From the NCBI GenBank assembly GCA_003554505.1, contig PWGS01000027.1, positions 1 through 14,239 of the forward strand: a DNA stretch of 14,239 nt, given 5' to 3'. How positions within the stretch are numbered: the first letter of the stretch is position 1; every line of letters starts with the position of its first letter. The translations under genes were made by a program, and so were the position numbers. The DNA is from Desulfonatronospira sp. GTDB taxonomy: Bacteria > Desulfobacterota > Desulfovibrionia > Desulfovibrionales > Desulfonatronovibrionaceae. Shown here one piece after another: positions 7,143-14,239 of the stretch. The notes below the pieces were generated by a model. That model was given only the letters and a program-made list of their open reading frames with translations, did no database searches and had not been told where the DNA came from.

Positions 7143-7622
7143 GTGTCCTCCGGTATCTCTTTAATTTTGCCTGATGAGGCTTCCACTCTGGAGCTGGGCA
7201 GAAAAATGGGGCTTTTTTTTACCAGCCGTGATTTTTTCCCGGCAGTACTTTTTTACGGTGAGCTGGGAACGGGCAAGACCACCATGATCCGCGGCATTGT
7301 TTCCGCTCTGCCCGGCGGCGAACAGGCCCAGGTCAGCAGTCCCAGCTTCAATCTGGCCAATATCTATCCCACCCGTCCCGAGACCTTGCATGTGGATCTA
7401 TACAGACTGCAGGATACGGGGCCAGACCAGGATGTGGAGGAACTCCTGGCTGGACAGGACCGGCTGACCCTGGTGGAATGGGGGGATTTCCTGTCCGTAA
7501 GGCAAAGACCCATGGACAGGGTGGATATCGTTTTGAAATTTTACAACAGCTCAAGAGAGGCTTTGATCACTCTTTACGGGGAAGGGGAAAAGTTAAGGAG
7601 CAGCAGTATATGCGGGGGATAG
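7143..7622 (+). CDS. tsaE: tRNA t6A biosynthesis ATPase TsaE
   Basis: TsaE is the small P-loop ATPase that activates the TsaB-TsaD complex making N6-threonylcarbamoyladenosine at position 37 of ANN-decoding tRNAs. The 159-residue protein is of family size. Its Walker A is GELGTGKTT (residues 39-47, Lys45). It also shows the SPSFNLANIY segment and HVDLYRL (the switch-like DxYR), followed by LVEWGD, all characteristic. The start is not firmly fixed: GTG at 7143 gives a good N-terminus, but the nearest AGGAG (7119-7123) is 19 bases away, so translation may be coupled to the preceding CBS gene, 16 bases upstream. The 3' end overlaps lysC by 13 bases and carries its ribosome binding site, suggesting coupling to lysC. 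Confidence 0.93.
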   Translation: MSSGISLILPDEASTLELGRKMGLFFTSRDFFPAVLFYGELGTGKTTMIRGIVSALPGGEQAQVSSPSFNLANIYPTRPETLHVDLYRLQDTGPDQDVEELLAGQDRLTLVEWGDFLSVRQRPMDRVDIVLKFYNSSREALITLYGEGEKLRSSSICGG

Positions 7623-8878
7623 TACAAAAATACGGCGGAACCTCTGTCGCTGATGTGGAATGTATGCTCAAGGTCAGGGAACGGGTGCTCAAGGCCCTGG
7701 ACAAGGGCTACAAGGTGGTGGTGGTTCTGTCGGCCATGTCCGGGGAGACCGATCGGCTCCTCAACCTGGCCAGGACTTGGTCCAAGCGTCCGGATCCGTC
7801 CGAGATGGACGTTATTCTTTCCACAGGGGAACAGACCTCGGTGGCTCTTTTTTCCATGCTGCTCAAGGACTGCGGGGTAAAAGCAAGGTCTTTTCTGGGG
7901 TTTCAGATTCCCATCCAGACCGACCGCAGCTTCGGCAAGGCCAGGATACTGGATATTGAAAAGGATAATATTTTTGATATTCTCAAGGATTACGATGTGC
8001 TGGCGGTAGCAGGTTTTCAGGGCTGCGACTGTGAAAAGCGTATCACCACCCTGGGCAGGGGAGGTTCAGACACTTCGGCTGTGGCCCTGGCCGCGGCCCT
8101 GGATGCCGAGGTCTGCGAAATATACACGGATGTGGACGGGGGGTACACCACCGATCCCAATATCTGCTCCCAGGCCAAAAAGATTAAAAAAATCGCCTAC
8201 GATGAAATGCTTGAAATGGCCAGCATGGGGGCCAAGGTGCTGCAGATCCGCTCCGTGGAATTTGCCAAGAAGTATAATGTCCCGGGGCATGTACGCTCCA
8301 CGTTCACACACAACCCGGGAACTCTAGTCGTACAGGAGGATAAGAGCATGGAATCTGCAATGGTCTCAGGCATAGCCTATGACAAGGATCAGGCCAGGAT
8401 CACCCTGGTGGATGTCGTTGATGCCCCGGGCAGCGCGGCCGCGATTTTCGAGCCCATATCCAGGGCCAATATAGTGGTGGACATGATAGTGCAGAACCCC
8501 AGCCGGGAAGGCGGGCGTACGGACATGACCTTCACCGTGCCCAAGAGCAGCAGCGAAGATACCCTGAATATACTGAAGAAGATCAAGAACAAGATCGGGG
8601 CCAGGGAGATACTGCACGACGCCAGCGTGGCCAAGGTTTCCGTCATCGGCGTAGGCATGCGCAACCATTCCGGGGTGGCAGCCATTGCTTTTTCCGCCCT
8701 GAAGAAGGAAAATATCAATATCAAGATCATCAGTACGTCCGAGATAAAGATTTCCTGCCTGATCGAGGAAAAGTATACCGAGCTGGCTGTCCGCCCCCTG
8801 CACGAGGCTTTCGGCCTGGCGGACACGCAGGATCCCGCAGCCGAGGACAAGGCACAGTGCAAGACAGAGGACAGGTAG
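7610..8878 (+). CDS. lysC: Aspartate kinase
   Basis: This enzyme phosphorylates aspartate with ATP, the first step to lysine, threonine, methionine and diaminopimelate. The protein has 422 residues. The kinase domain spans about residues 1-245, with KYGGTSV at 7-13, STGEQ and GRGGSDTSA. Two C-terminal ACT regulatory domains follow, where lysine or threonine feedback inhibition is expected. The start is ATG 7610, with TAAGGAG (7594-7600) nine bases upstream, not a longer in-frame ATG at 7478, whose extra 44 residues overlap tsaE and do not belong to the family. The normally VDGVYTTDP motif reads VDGGYTTDP here, an unusual Val to Gly change next to the aspartate/nucleotide site. A second internal start within the gene is listed separately. 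Confidence 0.96.
   Translation: MRGIVQKYGGTSVADVECMLKVRERVLKALDKGYKVVVVLSAMSGETDRLLNLARTWSKRPDPSEMDVILSTGEQTSVALFSMLLKDCGVKARSFLGFQIPIQTDRSFGKARILDIEKDNIFDILKDYDVLAVAGFQGCDCEKRITTLGRGGSDTSAVALAAALDAEVCEIYTDVDGGYTTDPNICSQAKKIKKIAYDEMLEMASMGAKVLQIRSVEFAKKYNVPGHVRSTFTHNPGTLVVQEDKSMESAMVSGIAYDKDQARITLVDVVDAPGSAAAIFEPISRANIVVDMIVQNPSREGGRTDMTFTVPKSSSEDTLNILKKIKNKIGAREILHDASVAKVSVIGVGMRNHSGVAAIAFSALKKENINIKIISTSEIKISCLIEEKYTELAVRPLHEAFGLADTQDPAAEDKAQCKTEDR
8348..8878 (+). CDS. Internal start: aspartate kinase regulatory beta subunit
   Basis: Inside lysC, ATG at 8348 (codon 247 of the full gene, in frame) is preceded by a perfect AGGAGG (8334-8339) at 8-base spacing. It would produce a 176-residue protein beginning MESAMVSGIAYDKDQAR and consisting of exactly the two ACT domains. 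Bacillus aspartokinase II and Corynebacterium LysC are known alpha2-beta2 enzymes whose beta chain comes from such an internal start at the equivalent place (Corynebacterium beta begins MEEAVLTGVATDK, as I recall). The site is stronger than the one serving the full-length gene. Expression is inferred. Confidence 0.6.
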   Translation: MESAMVSGIAYDKDQARITLVDVVDAPGSAAAIFEPISRANIVVDMIVQNPSREGGRTDMTFTVPKSSSEDTLNILKKIKNKIGAREILHDASVAKVSVIGVGMRNHSGVAAIAFSALKKENINIKIISTSEIKISCLIEEKYTELAVRPLHEAFGLADTQDPAAEDKAQCKTEDR

Positions 8879-8943
8879 TCATGGTTGGGCGCTACAGGCA
8901 GGGATCATGAAGATCAAGATGTCAAGGCTGGTTTACGGCTTTG

Positions 8944-8972
8944 TTGCAGACAAGATAACGTACTGGAATATT
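8944..8972 (+). promoter_or_regulatory. Weak candidate promoter for cimA
   Basis: TTGCAG (8944-8949) and AATATT (8967-8972) are spaced by 17 bases in the 132-base lysC-cimA gap, about 40 bases before the cimA start. Both boxes are only partial matches. The gap is long enough for a separate promoter, and cimA lacks a strong ribosome site. Confidence 0.27.
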
Positions 8973-9010
8973 TGATTATCATATTGCAGAAAATCAGCAA
9001 CGAGTAATTT

Positions 9011-10636
9011 ATGTCCAAGATACAGATTTACGACACTACTCTTAGAGACGGCACCCAGGCGGAAGACGTGCATCTTTCCACAGAGGACAAGGTCCGCATC
9101 GCACGCAAGCTGGATACTCTGGGTATAGACTACATTGAAGGCGGCTGGCCGGGATCCAATCCCACTGACCAGCGTTTTTTCCGGGAAATCCAGAATTACG
9201 CCCTGAATCATTCCCGGGTGGTGGCTTTCGGCAGTACCCATTCCACCAAGAAAACCCCGGAAAACGATCCCAACCTGGATGCCCTGCTCAAATCCAGGAC
9301 CAAGGCCATTACAATATTCGGCAAGACCTGGGATGTGCATGTAAAAGACGCCCTTCGCACCACCCAGGAACGCAACCTGGAAATCATCTACAATTCCGTG
9401 GCCTTCCTGCGCCCCAAAGTGGAGGAACTCTTTTTCGATGCCGAGCACTTCTTTGACGGATTCAGGGCCAACAAGGAGTTTGCCCTGGCCTGCCTGCGCA
9501 GGGCCGTGGAAGGTGGAGCAGACATCCTGGTGCTCTGCGACACCAACGGGGGCACCACCCCCATGGAGCTGTGCCGGATTATCCAGGAGGTTCAAACCAA
9601 CCTGCCGGAGGTCAGGCTGGGCATCCATGCCCACAACGATTCCGAGACAGCTGTGGCCAACTCCCTGCTGGCTGTGGACCTGGGGGCTGTTCAGGTACAG
9701 GGGACCATCAACGGGTATGGAGAGAGATGCGGCAATGCCAACCTGTGCTCCATTATTCCCAGCCTGGAGCTTAAAATGGGATATTCCTGCCTGCCTGAAA
9801 ACAACCTGAACCTCTTGACCTCCACCTCGCACTTCGTGGCCGAGGTGGCCAATATAGGTGCCTTTCACCGCCAGCCTTTCGTGGGCAAGTCCGCTTTCGC
9901 TCACAAGGGCGGGGTGCATGTAAGCGCGGTACGCAAGAATCCCCGGACATACGAGCATATAGTCCCGGAGGAGGTGGGCAACAAGCAGCGCATCCTGCTT
10001 TCCGATCTGGCCGGACAGAGCAATATCCTGTTCAAGGCGAAACAGTACGGTTTTCAGCTGGACAAGGATGACCCCTTTGTGCTGGATCTCTTGTCCAAGC
10101 TCAAGGATCTGGAAAGTCAGGGATATGAGTATGCAGTGGCCGAAGCCTCTTTTGAGCTGCTTCTGAACCGTACCCTGGGCCGGGCCCGCAAGTACTTCAC
10201 CCTGGATTCATACCGGGTGCTGGAGACCAAGAGCGAGATAAAGGAACAGCCTTTTTCCGAGGCAACGGTCATGGTCAGGGTCGGGGGCATGCATGAACAC
10301 ACCGCTGCCACGGGAAAGGGTCCCGTGAATGCACTGGACAGCGCCCTGCGCAAGGCCCTGGAGAAGTTCTACCCCACGCTTTCAGAGATGCACCTGGTGG
10401 ATTTCAAGGTCCGGGTTTTTGCCATAAACGATTCCGGGGCCTACTCCGGGACAGCCTCCAGGGTGCGGGTGCTCATCGAGTCCGCTGACCACAACGCCCA
10501 GTGGGTCACTGTGGGCGTGTCCTACAATATTATTGAAGCCAGCCGCCAGGCCCTGGAAGATTCTCTGAACTACAAGCTCTTCAAGGATGACCAGGCCAAA
10601 CTGACCAAGGCCATCAAGGAAGCGGAGCAGGTTTAA
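9011..10636 (+). CDS. cimA: (R)-citramalate synthase
   Basis: CimA condenses pyruvate with acetyl-CoA to (R)-citramalate, the entry to the threonine-independent route to 2-oxobutyrate and isoleucine. The 541 residues match the long CimA subfamily of the LeuA-like aldolases. The catalytic TIM barrel starts with YDTTLRDGTQ (Arg12, Asp13), and the metal-binding HAH is at His206 and His208 (GIHAHNDSETAVANS). GGVHVSA and a C-terminal LeuA-type allosteric domain (about residues 410-530) follow. The lead segment EGGWPGSNPTD is typical of CimA rather than 2-isopropylmalate synthase, whose equivalent differs. The ribosome binding site is poor (CGAG, 9001-9004), but the start is fixed by homology. It ends in TAA. 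Isoleucine feedback on the C-terminal domain is expected for the family. Confidence 0.93.
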   Translation: MSKIQIYDTTLRDGTQAEDVHLSTEDKVRIARKLDTLGIDYIEGGWPGSNPTDQRFFREIQNYALNHSRVVAFGSTHSTKKTPENDPNLDALLKSRTKAITIFGKTWDVHVKDALRTTQERNLEIIYNSVAFLRPKVEELFFDAEHFFDGFRANKEFALACLRRAVEGGADILVLCDTNGGTTPMELCRIIQEVQTNLPEVRLGIHAHNDSETAVANSLLAVDLGAVQVQGTINGYGERCGNANLCSIIPSLELKMGYSCLPENNLNLLTSTSHFVAEVANIGAFHRQPFVGKSAFAHKGGVHVSAVRKNPRTYEHIVPEEVGNKQRILLSDLAGQSNILFKAKQYGFQLDKDDPFVLDLLSKLKDLESQGYEYAVAEASFELLLNRTLGRARKYFTLDSYRVLETKSEIKEQPFSEATVMVRVGGMHEHTAATGKGPVNALDSALRKALEKFYPTLSEMHLVDFKVRVFAINDSGAYSGTASRVRVLIESADHNAQWVTVGVSYNIIEASRQALEDSLNYKLFKDDQAKLTKAIKEAEQV

Positions 10637-10723
10637 GAGTATTTTTAAGCCGGGCGGAAATGGATTATACTCAAGCCAAGCAGCCCGGGGCAGTGATCAG
10701 CTGCCTGAAGGGCATAAGTATTC

Positions 10724-11926
10724 ATGCAAAAACCCCTGGCTGAAAAGATCAGGCCCCTGAGCATAGAGGATTTTGTAGGGCAGAGCCACCTCAGGACCAG
10801 GCTAAGGGCCATGGGCCAGAGCCAGAGGCTGCAAAGCACTCTTTTTTTCGGCCCTCCAGGATGCGGCAAGTCCACCCTGGCCCTGATCATCGCCCAAAGC
10901 CAGGGCAGGTCGCATTTAAGGCTCAGCGCCCCGGAGATAGGGCTGGCAGAGCTGCGTAAAAAGCTCGAGGGCCTGGAGATACTTATCCTGGATGAGCTGC
11001 ACCGTTTTTCCAAGGCGCAGCAGGATTTCTTTCTGCCCCTGCTGGAAACCGGGGAAATAATCCTTCTGGCCACCACTACGGAAAATCCTTCCTTCAGCAT
11101 CACCCGCCAGCTATTATCCAGAATGAATGTTCTGCGCCTGAGGTCCCTCAGCATGCCTGAACTCAGACAGATCGGGGAGCGCGCGGTAAAAGAGCTGGAC
11201 ATAAGCATCCCGGACAACAGCCTGGATTTGCTGGCCTCTCTTTCTGGAGGGGATGCCCGCACCTTTCTCAACTTTATGGAATATGTGCGCGAGCTGGACC
11301 AGGAGGACCTGGAGCCGGACAGGCTCAAGAGGCTTTTACCGGAAGCGGTGATTAAGGGCGACCGGGACGGGGACATGCACTATGAGCTGGCCTCGGCCAT
11401 GATCAAGTCCATTCGCGGCAGCGATCCAGATGCCGCCCTGTACTATCTGGCCTGCCTTCTGGAAGCCGGGGAGGACCCCAGGTTTGTCTGCCGCAGGCTG
11501 ATCCTTTCAGCCTCAGAGGATGTGGGCCTGGGAGACCCGATGGCCCTGCCCCTGGCAGTATCCTGCCAGCACGCCGTGGAATTCGTGGGAATGCCCGAAG
11601 GCTTCATCCCTCTGGCCGAAGCCGCGGTCTACCTGGCCCTGGCTCCCAAGTCCAATTCCACCTATGCCGCATAACTTTCCGCGCAGAAGGAAATACGGCA
11701 CAACGGTCCAAGGCCGGTCCCTCTGCATCTGAGGAATGCCTCCACCACCCTGCAGAAGGAATGGGGGTACGGGCAGGGCTACAAGTATCCGCATCTTTAT
11801 CCTGGAGCCTGGATTGAGCAGGAGTACCTGCCTTCGGAGCTTGCCGGACGCAGGTTCTACGAACCCAAAGACCAGGGTCAGGAGCCAAGGCTTCTGGCCT
11901 GGCTCAGAAAAAGAAAAAAGATATAG
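10724..11926 (+). pseudogene. rarA: Replication-associated recombination ATPase RarA, interrupted by in-frame TAA
   Basis: RarA (MgsA) is a clamp-loader-like AAA+ ATPase acting at stalled replication forks. The frame shows Walker A GPPGCGKST (residues 46-54), Walker B LILDELHRF, sensor TTTENPSF and the helical C-terminal domain with GGDARTFLN and SASEDVGLGDP. Codon 317 is TAA (11672-11674), right after the motif PKSNSTYAA. The same frame then resumes as LSAQKEIRHNG, PVPLHLRNAST, WGYGQGYKYPH and EQEYLP, the standard RarA tail, to TAG at 11924-11926, giving a normal length of 400 codons. In the E. coli protein, as I recall it, the stop position is Phe, so a Tyr codon (TAC or TAT) mutated in its third base is likely. 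Truncation removes the last 83 residues of the oligomerisation domain. GAAGGG (10707-10712) is the ribosome site. Identity is certain; the functional state is open. Confidence 0.92.
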
Positions 11927-11938
11927 CCGGCTCTAAAG

Positions 11939-12550
11939 TCAAGCACTTTCCTTATAGAAACCGTATTCCACGGCATTGATGTTGTGACGTTTTTCCTGGA
12001 GAAGGGTGGACGTGGGCGTTGGTCCATAATCGTGTCCAGGCATGACAGTGGTGCTTTCCGGCAGTTCCATGACTCTTCGCAGGGAAGCACCCAGGGTGGG
12101 CCTGTGGCTGCAGGCAAAGTCGGTGCGTCCGCTGTCCCCCACAAAAAGAGTATCCCCGGTGAAGAGTCTGCCGTGACCATAATAACAGACCCCGCCGGGT
12201 GTATGACCCGGGGTGTGCAATACTTCCAGGCGGATACTCTCGCCTATATGCAGGATGTCCCCGTCCCGCAGGACAGTATCAACTTCCTGTTTGTAGTGGG
12301 GTACGTCCTCTTCGTGCATGGCTGTAAGGGCCCCGGTTTCCCGCCGCAAGAACGAGGCCTGGTCGGTATGATCGTAATGAAAATGGGTGGCCAGGATATA
12401 CTCCAGAATTAGCCCGTGTCTTTGTAGGGTATCCAGAAGCAGTTCAGCATCCGCTCCGGGATCGATAACCGCTGCCCTGTTGGTAGCAGGGCAGGAAAGG
12501 ATGTAGCAGAAATTATCCATATTGCCCACCTTGAGCTGTTTTACTTCCAT
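11939..12550 (-). CDS. Metallo-beta-lactamase-fold hydrolase, glyoxalase II-like
   Basis: This 203-residue cytoplasmic hydrolase has two-metal ligands in order: THFHYDHTD (HxHxDH), HTPGHTPGG, GDTLFVGDSGRTD and PGHDYGP. Its length and motifs match the compact YcbL/GloB-like group that hydrolyses thioesters such as hydroxyacylglutathione or related thiol conjugates. The substrate is not determinable, and many Desulfovibrionales lack glutathione, so another thiol is possible. The start is supported by GGGAGG four bases upstream of the ATG. It lies 9 bases after the stop of the fused nucleoside gene, so they are very probably co-transcribed. The stop is TGA, only 12 bases from the end of rarA, convergent. 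Confidence 0.9.
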   Translation of the reverse strand: MEVKQLKVGNMDNFCYILSCPATNRAAVIDPGADAELLLDTLQRHGLILEYILATHFHYDHTDQASFLRRETGALTAMHEEDVPHYKQEVDTVLRDGDILHIGESIRLEVLHTPGHTPGGVCYYGHGRLFTGDTLFVGDSGRTDFACSHRPTLGASLRRVMELPESTTVMPGHDYGPTPTSTLLQEKRHNINAVEYGFYKESA

Positions 12551-12559
12551 GGTTCCTCC

Positions 12560-13903
12560 CTAATAATTCTTGATATTTTCTGTTGTGAACGGCTGCGGCA
12601 GTATGTCGGCCATAGTGCGCACTCCTTGAGGGGTCATGATCATCATGTCAGGGCCGCCGTGCTCCAGGAGAAGCTGCCGGCATCGCCCGCAGGGCACAAG
12701 TACCTTGCCCTGGACGTTAACGCAGTATACGGCGGCCAGTCGTCCGCCGCCGGTGGAGCACAAATGCGAGATCATAGAGCATTCAGCGCATAACGTCAGT
12801 CCGTAGGAGGCATTTTCCACATTGGCTCCCCGGACCAGCCTGCCGTCCAGGGTGAAGCCCGCCGCCCCCACTGGATAGTGCGAGTAGGGCGAATAGGAAC
12901 TGTCCAGGGCGCCGACTGCAGCGCGGCGAAGCCTTTCCCAGTCCGGAGAGGCCGGCCCGGGCATCCGGACATCCTTATCATCCCCGGAGACTGTACGGAA
13001 CGGTCTTTGCTCCAGCAGAGAACTCTGAAGATAGTTGAACAGCACTGTTTCGGCTTTTTCGCTGAAGACCTGCAACTCTTCCGGGGTGGATCTCACCTGG
13101 TCATCCTGCAGCCGATCAAGCAGGGTAGAGCAGATCATGGCGAAGCTGGAGAAGCCCCAGTGATTCAGGTAGCCGGCGAGCATGGCCCCTTCCATCTCAA
13201 TGTTGCGCACCCCGTTGTTGTACAGCTGCTTCAGCCACTCAGCCCTGGCTTCCGGCGTTTCGAAGCAAATGGCACCGTCCAGGCGGAACTGCTCAAGAAA
13301 GAAGTCGTTGCCGGCAACTGTTTTTCCGGGGATAACTTCCTGGCCGTTTTCAGCGCCGGCCGCGATGATCTCCCGGCAGGTCAATGCCGGGAAGGTGCCG
13401 TTAAACCAGTATTCACCATCGCCACCGCGCAGGAGCCGGTAAGGTCTGAGATCGCTCATGAGCCCGGCAGTGGAAACCACCACGCTGCCGCCGGGCAGCC
13501 CCACCCCTCCACTGGTGCCCACCCGCACCCAGAATACCTGGTCCATGGACTCCGAATCGCCGTTTTTGAGGAAGTACAGCATGCGCATGAGTTCCTGCAC
13601 AGCGATGGAGGCGCTGGGCATGCCCATTCCGTGAGAGGCGAACAGGATCCCGGAGGTGTATCTGGTGACGAACCTCTCCTCCTTGGGGAATTCCAGGATA
13701 TCGGCACCGTGGTTCAGAATGCTCCAGTGCCTGGCAAGGTCCCTGATGCGCTCGCCGGATCCGGCAATCACGATGGCCCGGACTCCGCGCAATCTCTCCA
13801 GCAGAGCTTCATTGCTGGATATCCCGAAGTGGTAGTAGAAGTCGGTCTGCGAACCGTCCAGGATCCGGTCCAGATAGGCGCGGTTCATGTTCTCGGTTTT
13901 CAT
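12560..13903 (-). CDS. Uridine phosphorylase - cytidine deaminase fusion
   Basis: This is a single 447-residue protein with two domains. Residues about 25-300 form a nucleoside phosphorylase of the uridine phosphorylase type, with FPKEERFVTRY, ASHGMGMPSASIA, GTSGGVGLPGGSVV (129-142) and IEMEG (Glu236, Glu238). The SHGMG and GTSGG blocks recall animal UPP1 more than E. coli Udp. Residues about 315-447 form a cytidine deaminase with SPYSHYPVGAA, NVENASYG, zinc ligand Cys372 and proton-shuttling Glu374 in CAE, and PCGRC (Cys405, Cys408). Together they would convert cytidine to uridine and then to uracil plus ribose-1-phosphate for salvage. The start is ATG 13903 with AGGAG 11 bases upstream; an ATG 22 codons earlier adds unrelated residues. 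On the minus strand GATAAT (13970-13975) may be its -10 box. All catalytic residues looked for are present. Confidence 0.92.
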   Translation of the reverse strand: MKTENMNRAYLDRILDGSQTDFYYHFGISSNEALLERLRGVRAIVIAGSGERIRDLARHWSILNHGADILEFPKEERFVTRYTSGILFASHGMGMPSASIAVQELMRMLYFLKNGDSESMDQVFWVRVGTSGGVGLPGGSVVVSTAGLMSDLRPYRLLRGGDGEYWFNGTFPALTCREIIAAGAENGQEVIPGKTVAGNDFFLEQFRLDGAICFETPEARAEWLKQLYNNGVRNIEMEGAMLAGYLNHWGFSSFAMICSTLLDRLQDDQVRSTPEELQVFSEKAETVLFNYLQSSLLEQRPFRTVSGDDKDVRMPGPASPDWERLRRAAVGALDSSYSPYSHYPVGAAGFTLDGRLVRGANVENASYGLTLCAECSMISHLCSTGGGRLAAVYCVNVQGKVLVPCGRCRQLLLEHGGPDMMIMTPQGVRTMADILPQPFTTENIKNY

Positions 13904-14044
13904 GGTTGACCAGTCTCCTCTCGATTCCGAGCTATGTATTACAGGCAGGTTTGTCCCAGAAGCCAGCACATTATCTCAGCATAAAAGCAAAGGCCAGAAA
14001 ATTACGCTTGCTCAAAAAAATATAGAAGGGTATATGTAATACTA

Positions 14045-14059
14045 ATAGCGTAACGCTAT
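14045..14059. promoter_or_regulatory. Short dyad ATAGCG-TAA-CGCTAT, possible operator
   Basis: A perfect 6-bp inverted repeat with a 3-base centre sits in the divergent gap (13904-14102), 43 bases before the start of the last gene and just after a weak promoter-like pair (TTGCTC 14008-14013, 17 bases, TATATG 14031-14036). It could be an operator or a leader hairpin. No regulator is identified. Confidence 0.35.
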
Positions 14060-14102
14060 GATTCAGGCTCGGGCCGAAACTATTTTCACAGGAGGTGCTG
14101 CA

Positions 14103-14239
14103 ATGGGTATCCAAAGATTGGTATTCGACAAAAGGCTGTGCATGTTTATTCTGGCGTTTTATTCTTTAGTAGCCCTTATTCCTTCCACCGGAGAAGCTTC
14201 GCTCATCGAAAGCCGCCTTTCCACCGGAGAGAAAATGTC
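14103..14239 (+). CDS. Secreted or membrane protein, 5' part only
   Basis: The gene runs off the window after 45 codons. GGAGG (14091-14095) sits 7 bases before the ATG. The N-terminus has a basic stretch (MGIQRLVFDKR), then a hydrophobic segment (CMFILAFYSLVALIP), then a small-residue region (GEAS) resembling a signal peptidase site, so export or membrane anchoring is likely. The order and the following SLIESRL faintly recall the PA2779-type small proteins, but too little is visible to name it. It is transcribed divergently from the uridine phosphorylase-cytidine deaminase gene. Confidence 0.7.
   Translation, partial: MGIQRLVFDKRLCMFILAFYSLVALIPSTGEASLIESRLSTGEKM

Noticed and set aside
7478..7609. 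44-codon upstream extension of lysC
   Set aside because: It overlaps tsaE almost entirely and lacks a ribosome site. The ATG at 7610 has TAAGGAG at ideal distance and puts KYGGTSV at the expected place.
8907..8975. 22-codon frame (MKIKMSRLVYGFVADK...) before cimA as an attenuator leader peptide
   Set aside because: It has only a weak ribosome site and no run of Ile, Leu or Val codons, and I see no terminator/antiterminator pair after it.
8933..9958. 341-codon minus-strand frame opposite cimA
   Set aside because: It is the antisense shadow of cimA, with Gly/His/Gln-rich composition and no recognisable domain.
12878..13909. 343-codon plus-strand frame opposite the phosphorylase-deaminase gene
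   Set aside because: It is a shadow of GC-rich coding sequence; the minus-strand gene has full catalytic motifs and a ribosome binding site.

Overview
The window looks like a piece of chromosome from a sulfate-reducing Desulfobacterota bacterium of the Desulfovibrionales type. This is inferred from the gene order pdxJ - (NAD(P)HX repair) - CBS - tsaE - lysC - cimA, from protein character, from moderately high GC and from strong AGGAGG-type ribosome binding sites. No database search was possible. Almost everything recognisable is core metabolism or housekeeping. I see no phage, CRISPR array or complete insertion sequence.

Layout. Positions 1-668 hold no gene I can support, but carry a perfect 47-bp hairpin and several copies of a short palindromic repeat (core GTTTCCATCCGGAAAG), which recurs near 4970. 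UDP-glucose 6-dehydrogenase (669-2033) follows, then a tRNA-Pro(CGG) on the minus strand with a good promoter, a TPR protein (2465-3010), a convergent conserved hypothetical (3068-3574, minus) and a small CopZ-like metal-binding protein (3700-3900, minus) with a dyad in front of it. The main plus-strand cluster runs from 4200 to 10636: pdxJ, bifunctional NAD(P)HX epimerase/dehydratase, a two-CBS protein, tsaE, aspartate kinase lysC and citramalate synthase cimA. rarA (10724-11926) follows. Convergent to it is a minus-strand pair, a glyoxalase-II-like metallo-hydrolase and a fused uridine phosphorylase-cytidine deaminase. At the right edge a secreted or membrane protein starts and is cut off.

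The most notable observation is that two otherwise well-conserved genes, pdxJ and rarA, are each interrupted by a single in-frame TAA. In both, the same frame continues after the stop with perfectly family-like sequence up to a second stop. TAA is the ordinary terminator of at least four other genes here, so this is not a reassigned code. Both changes can be explained by one G:C to T:A transversion (GAA to TAA; TAC to TAA), which points to recent nonsense mutation, sequencing or DNA damage error, or readthrough.

Other points of interest are an internal start inside lysC with a textbook Shine-Dalgarno, predicting a separate regulatory beta subunit as in Bacillus and Corynebacterium; the domain fusion that would turn cytidine into uracil plus ribose-1-phosphate in one polypeptide; and the dispersed repeat, one copy of which sits between pdxJ and the NAD(P)HX repair gene where related genomes, as I recall, carry acpS. 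Functionally, lysC and cimA link the cluster to aspartate-family and isoleucine synthesis, pdxJ to vitamin B6, tsaE to tRNA t6A modification, and the NAD(P)HX enzyme to cofactor repair.
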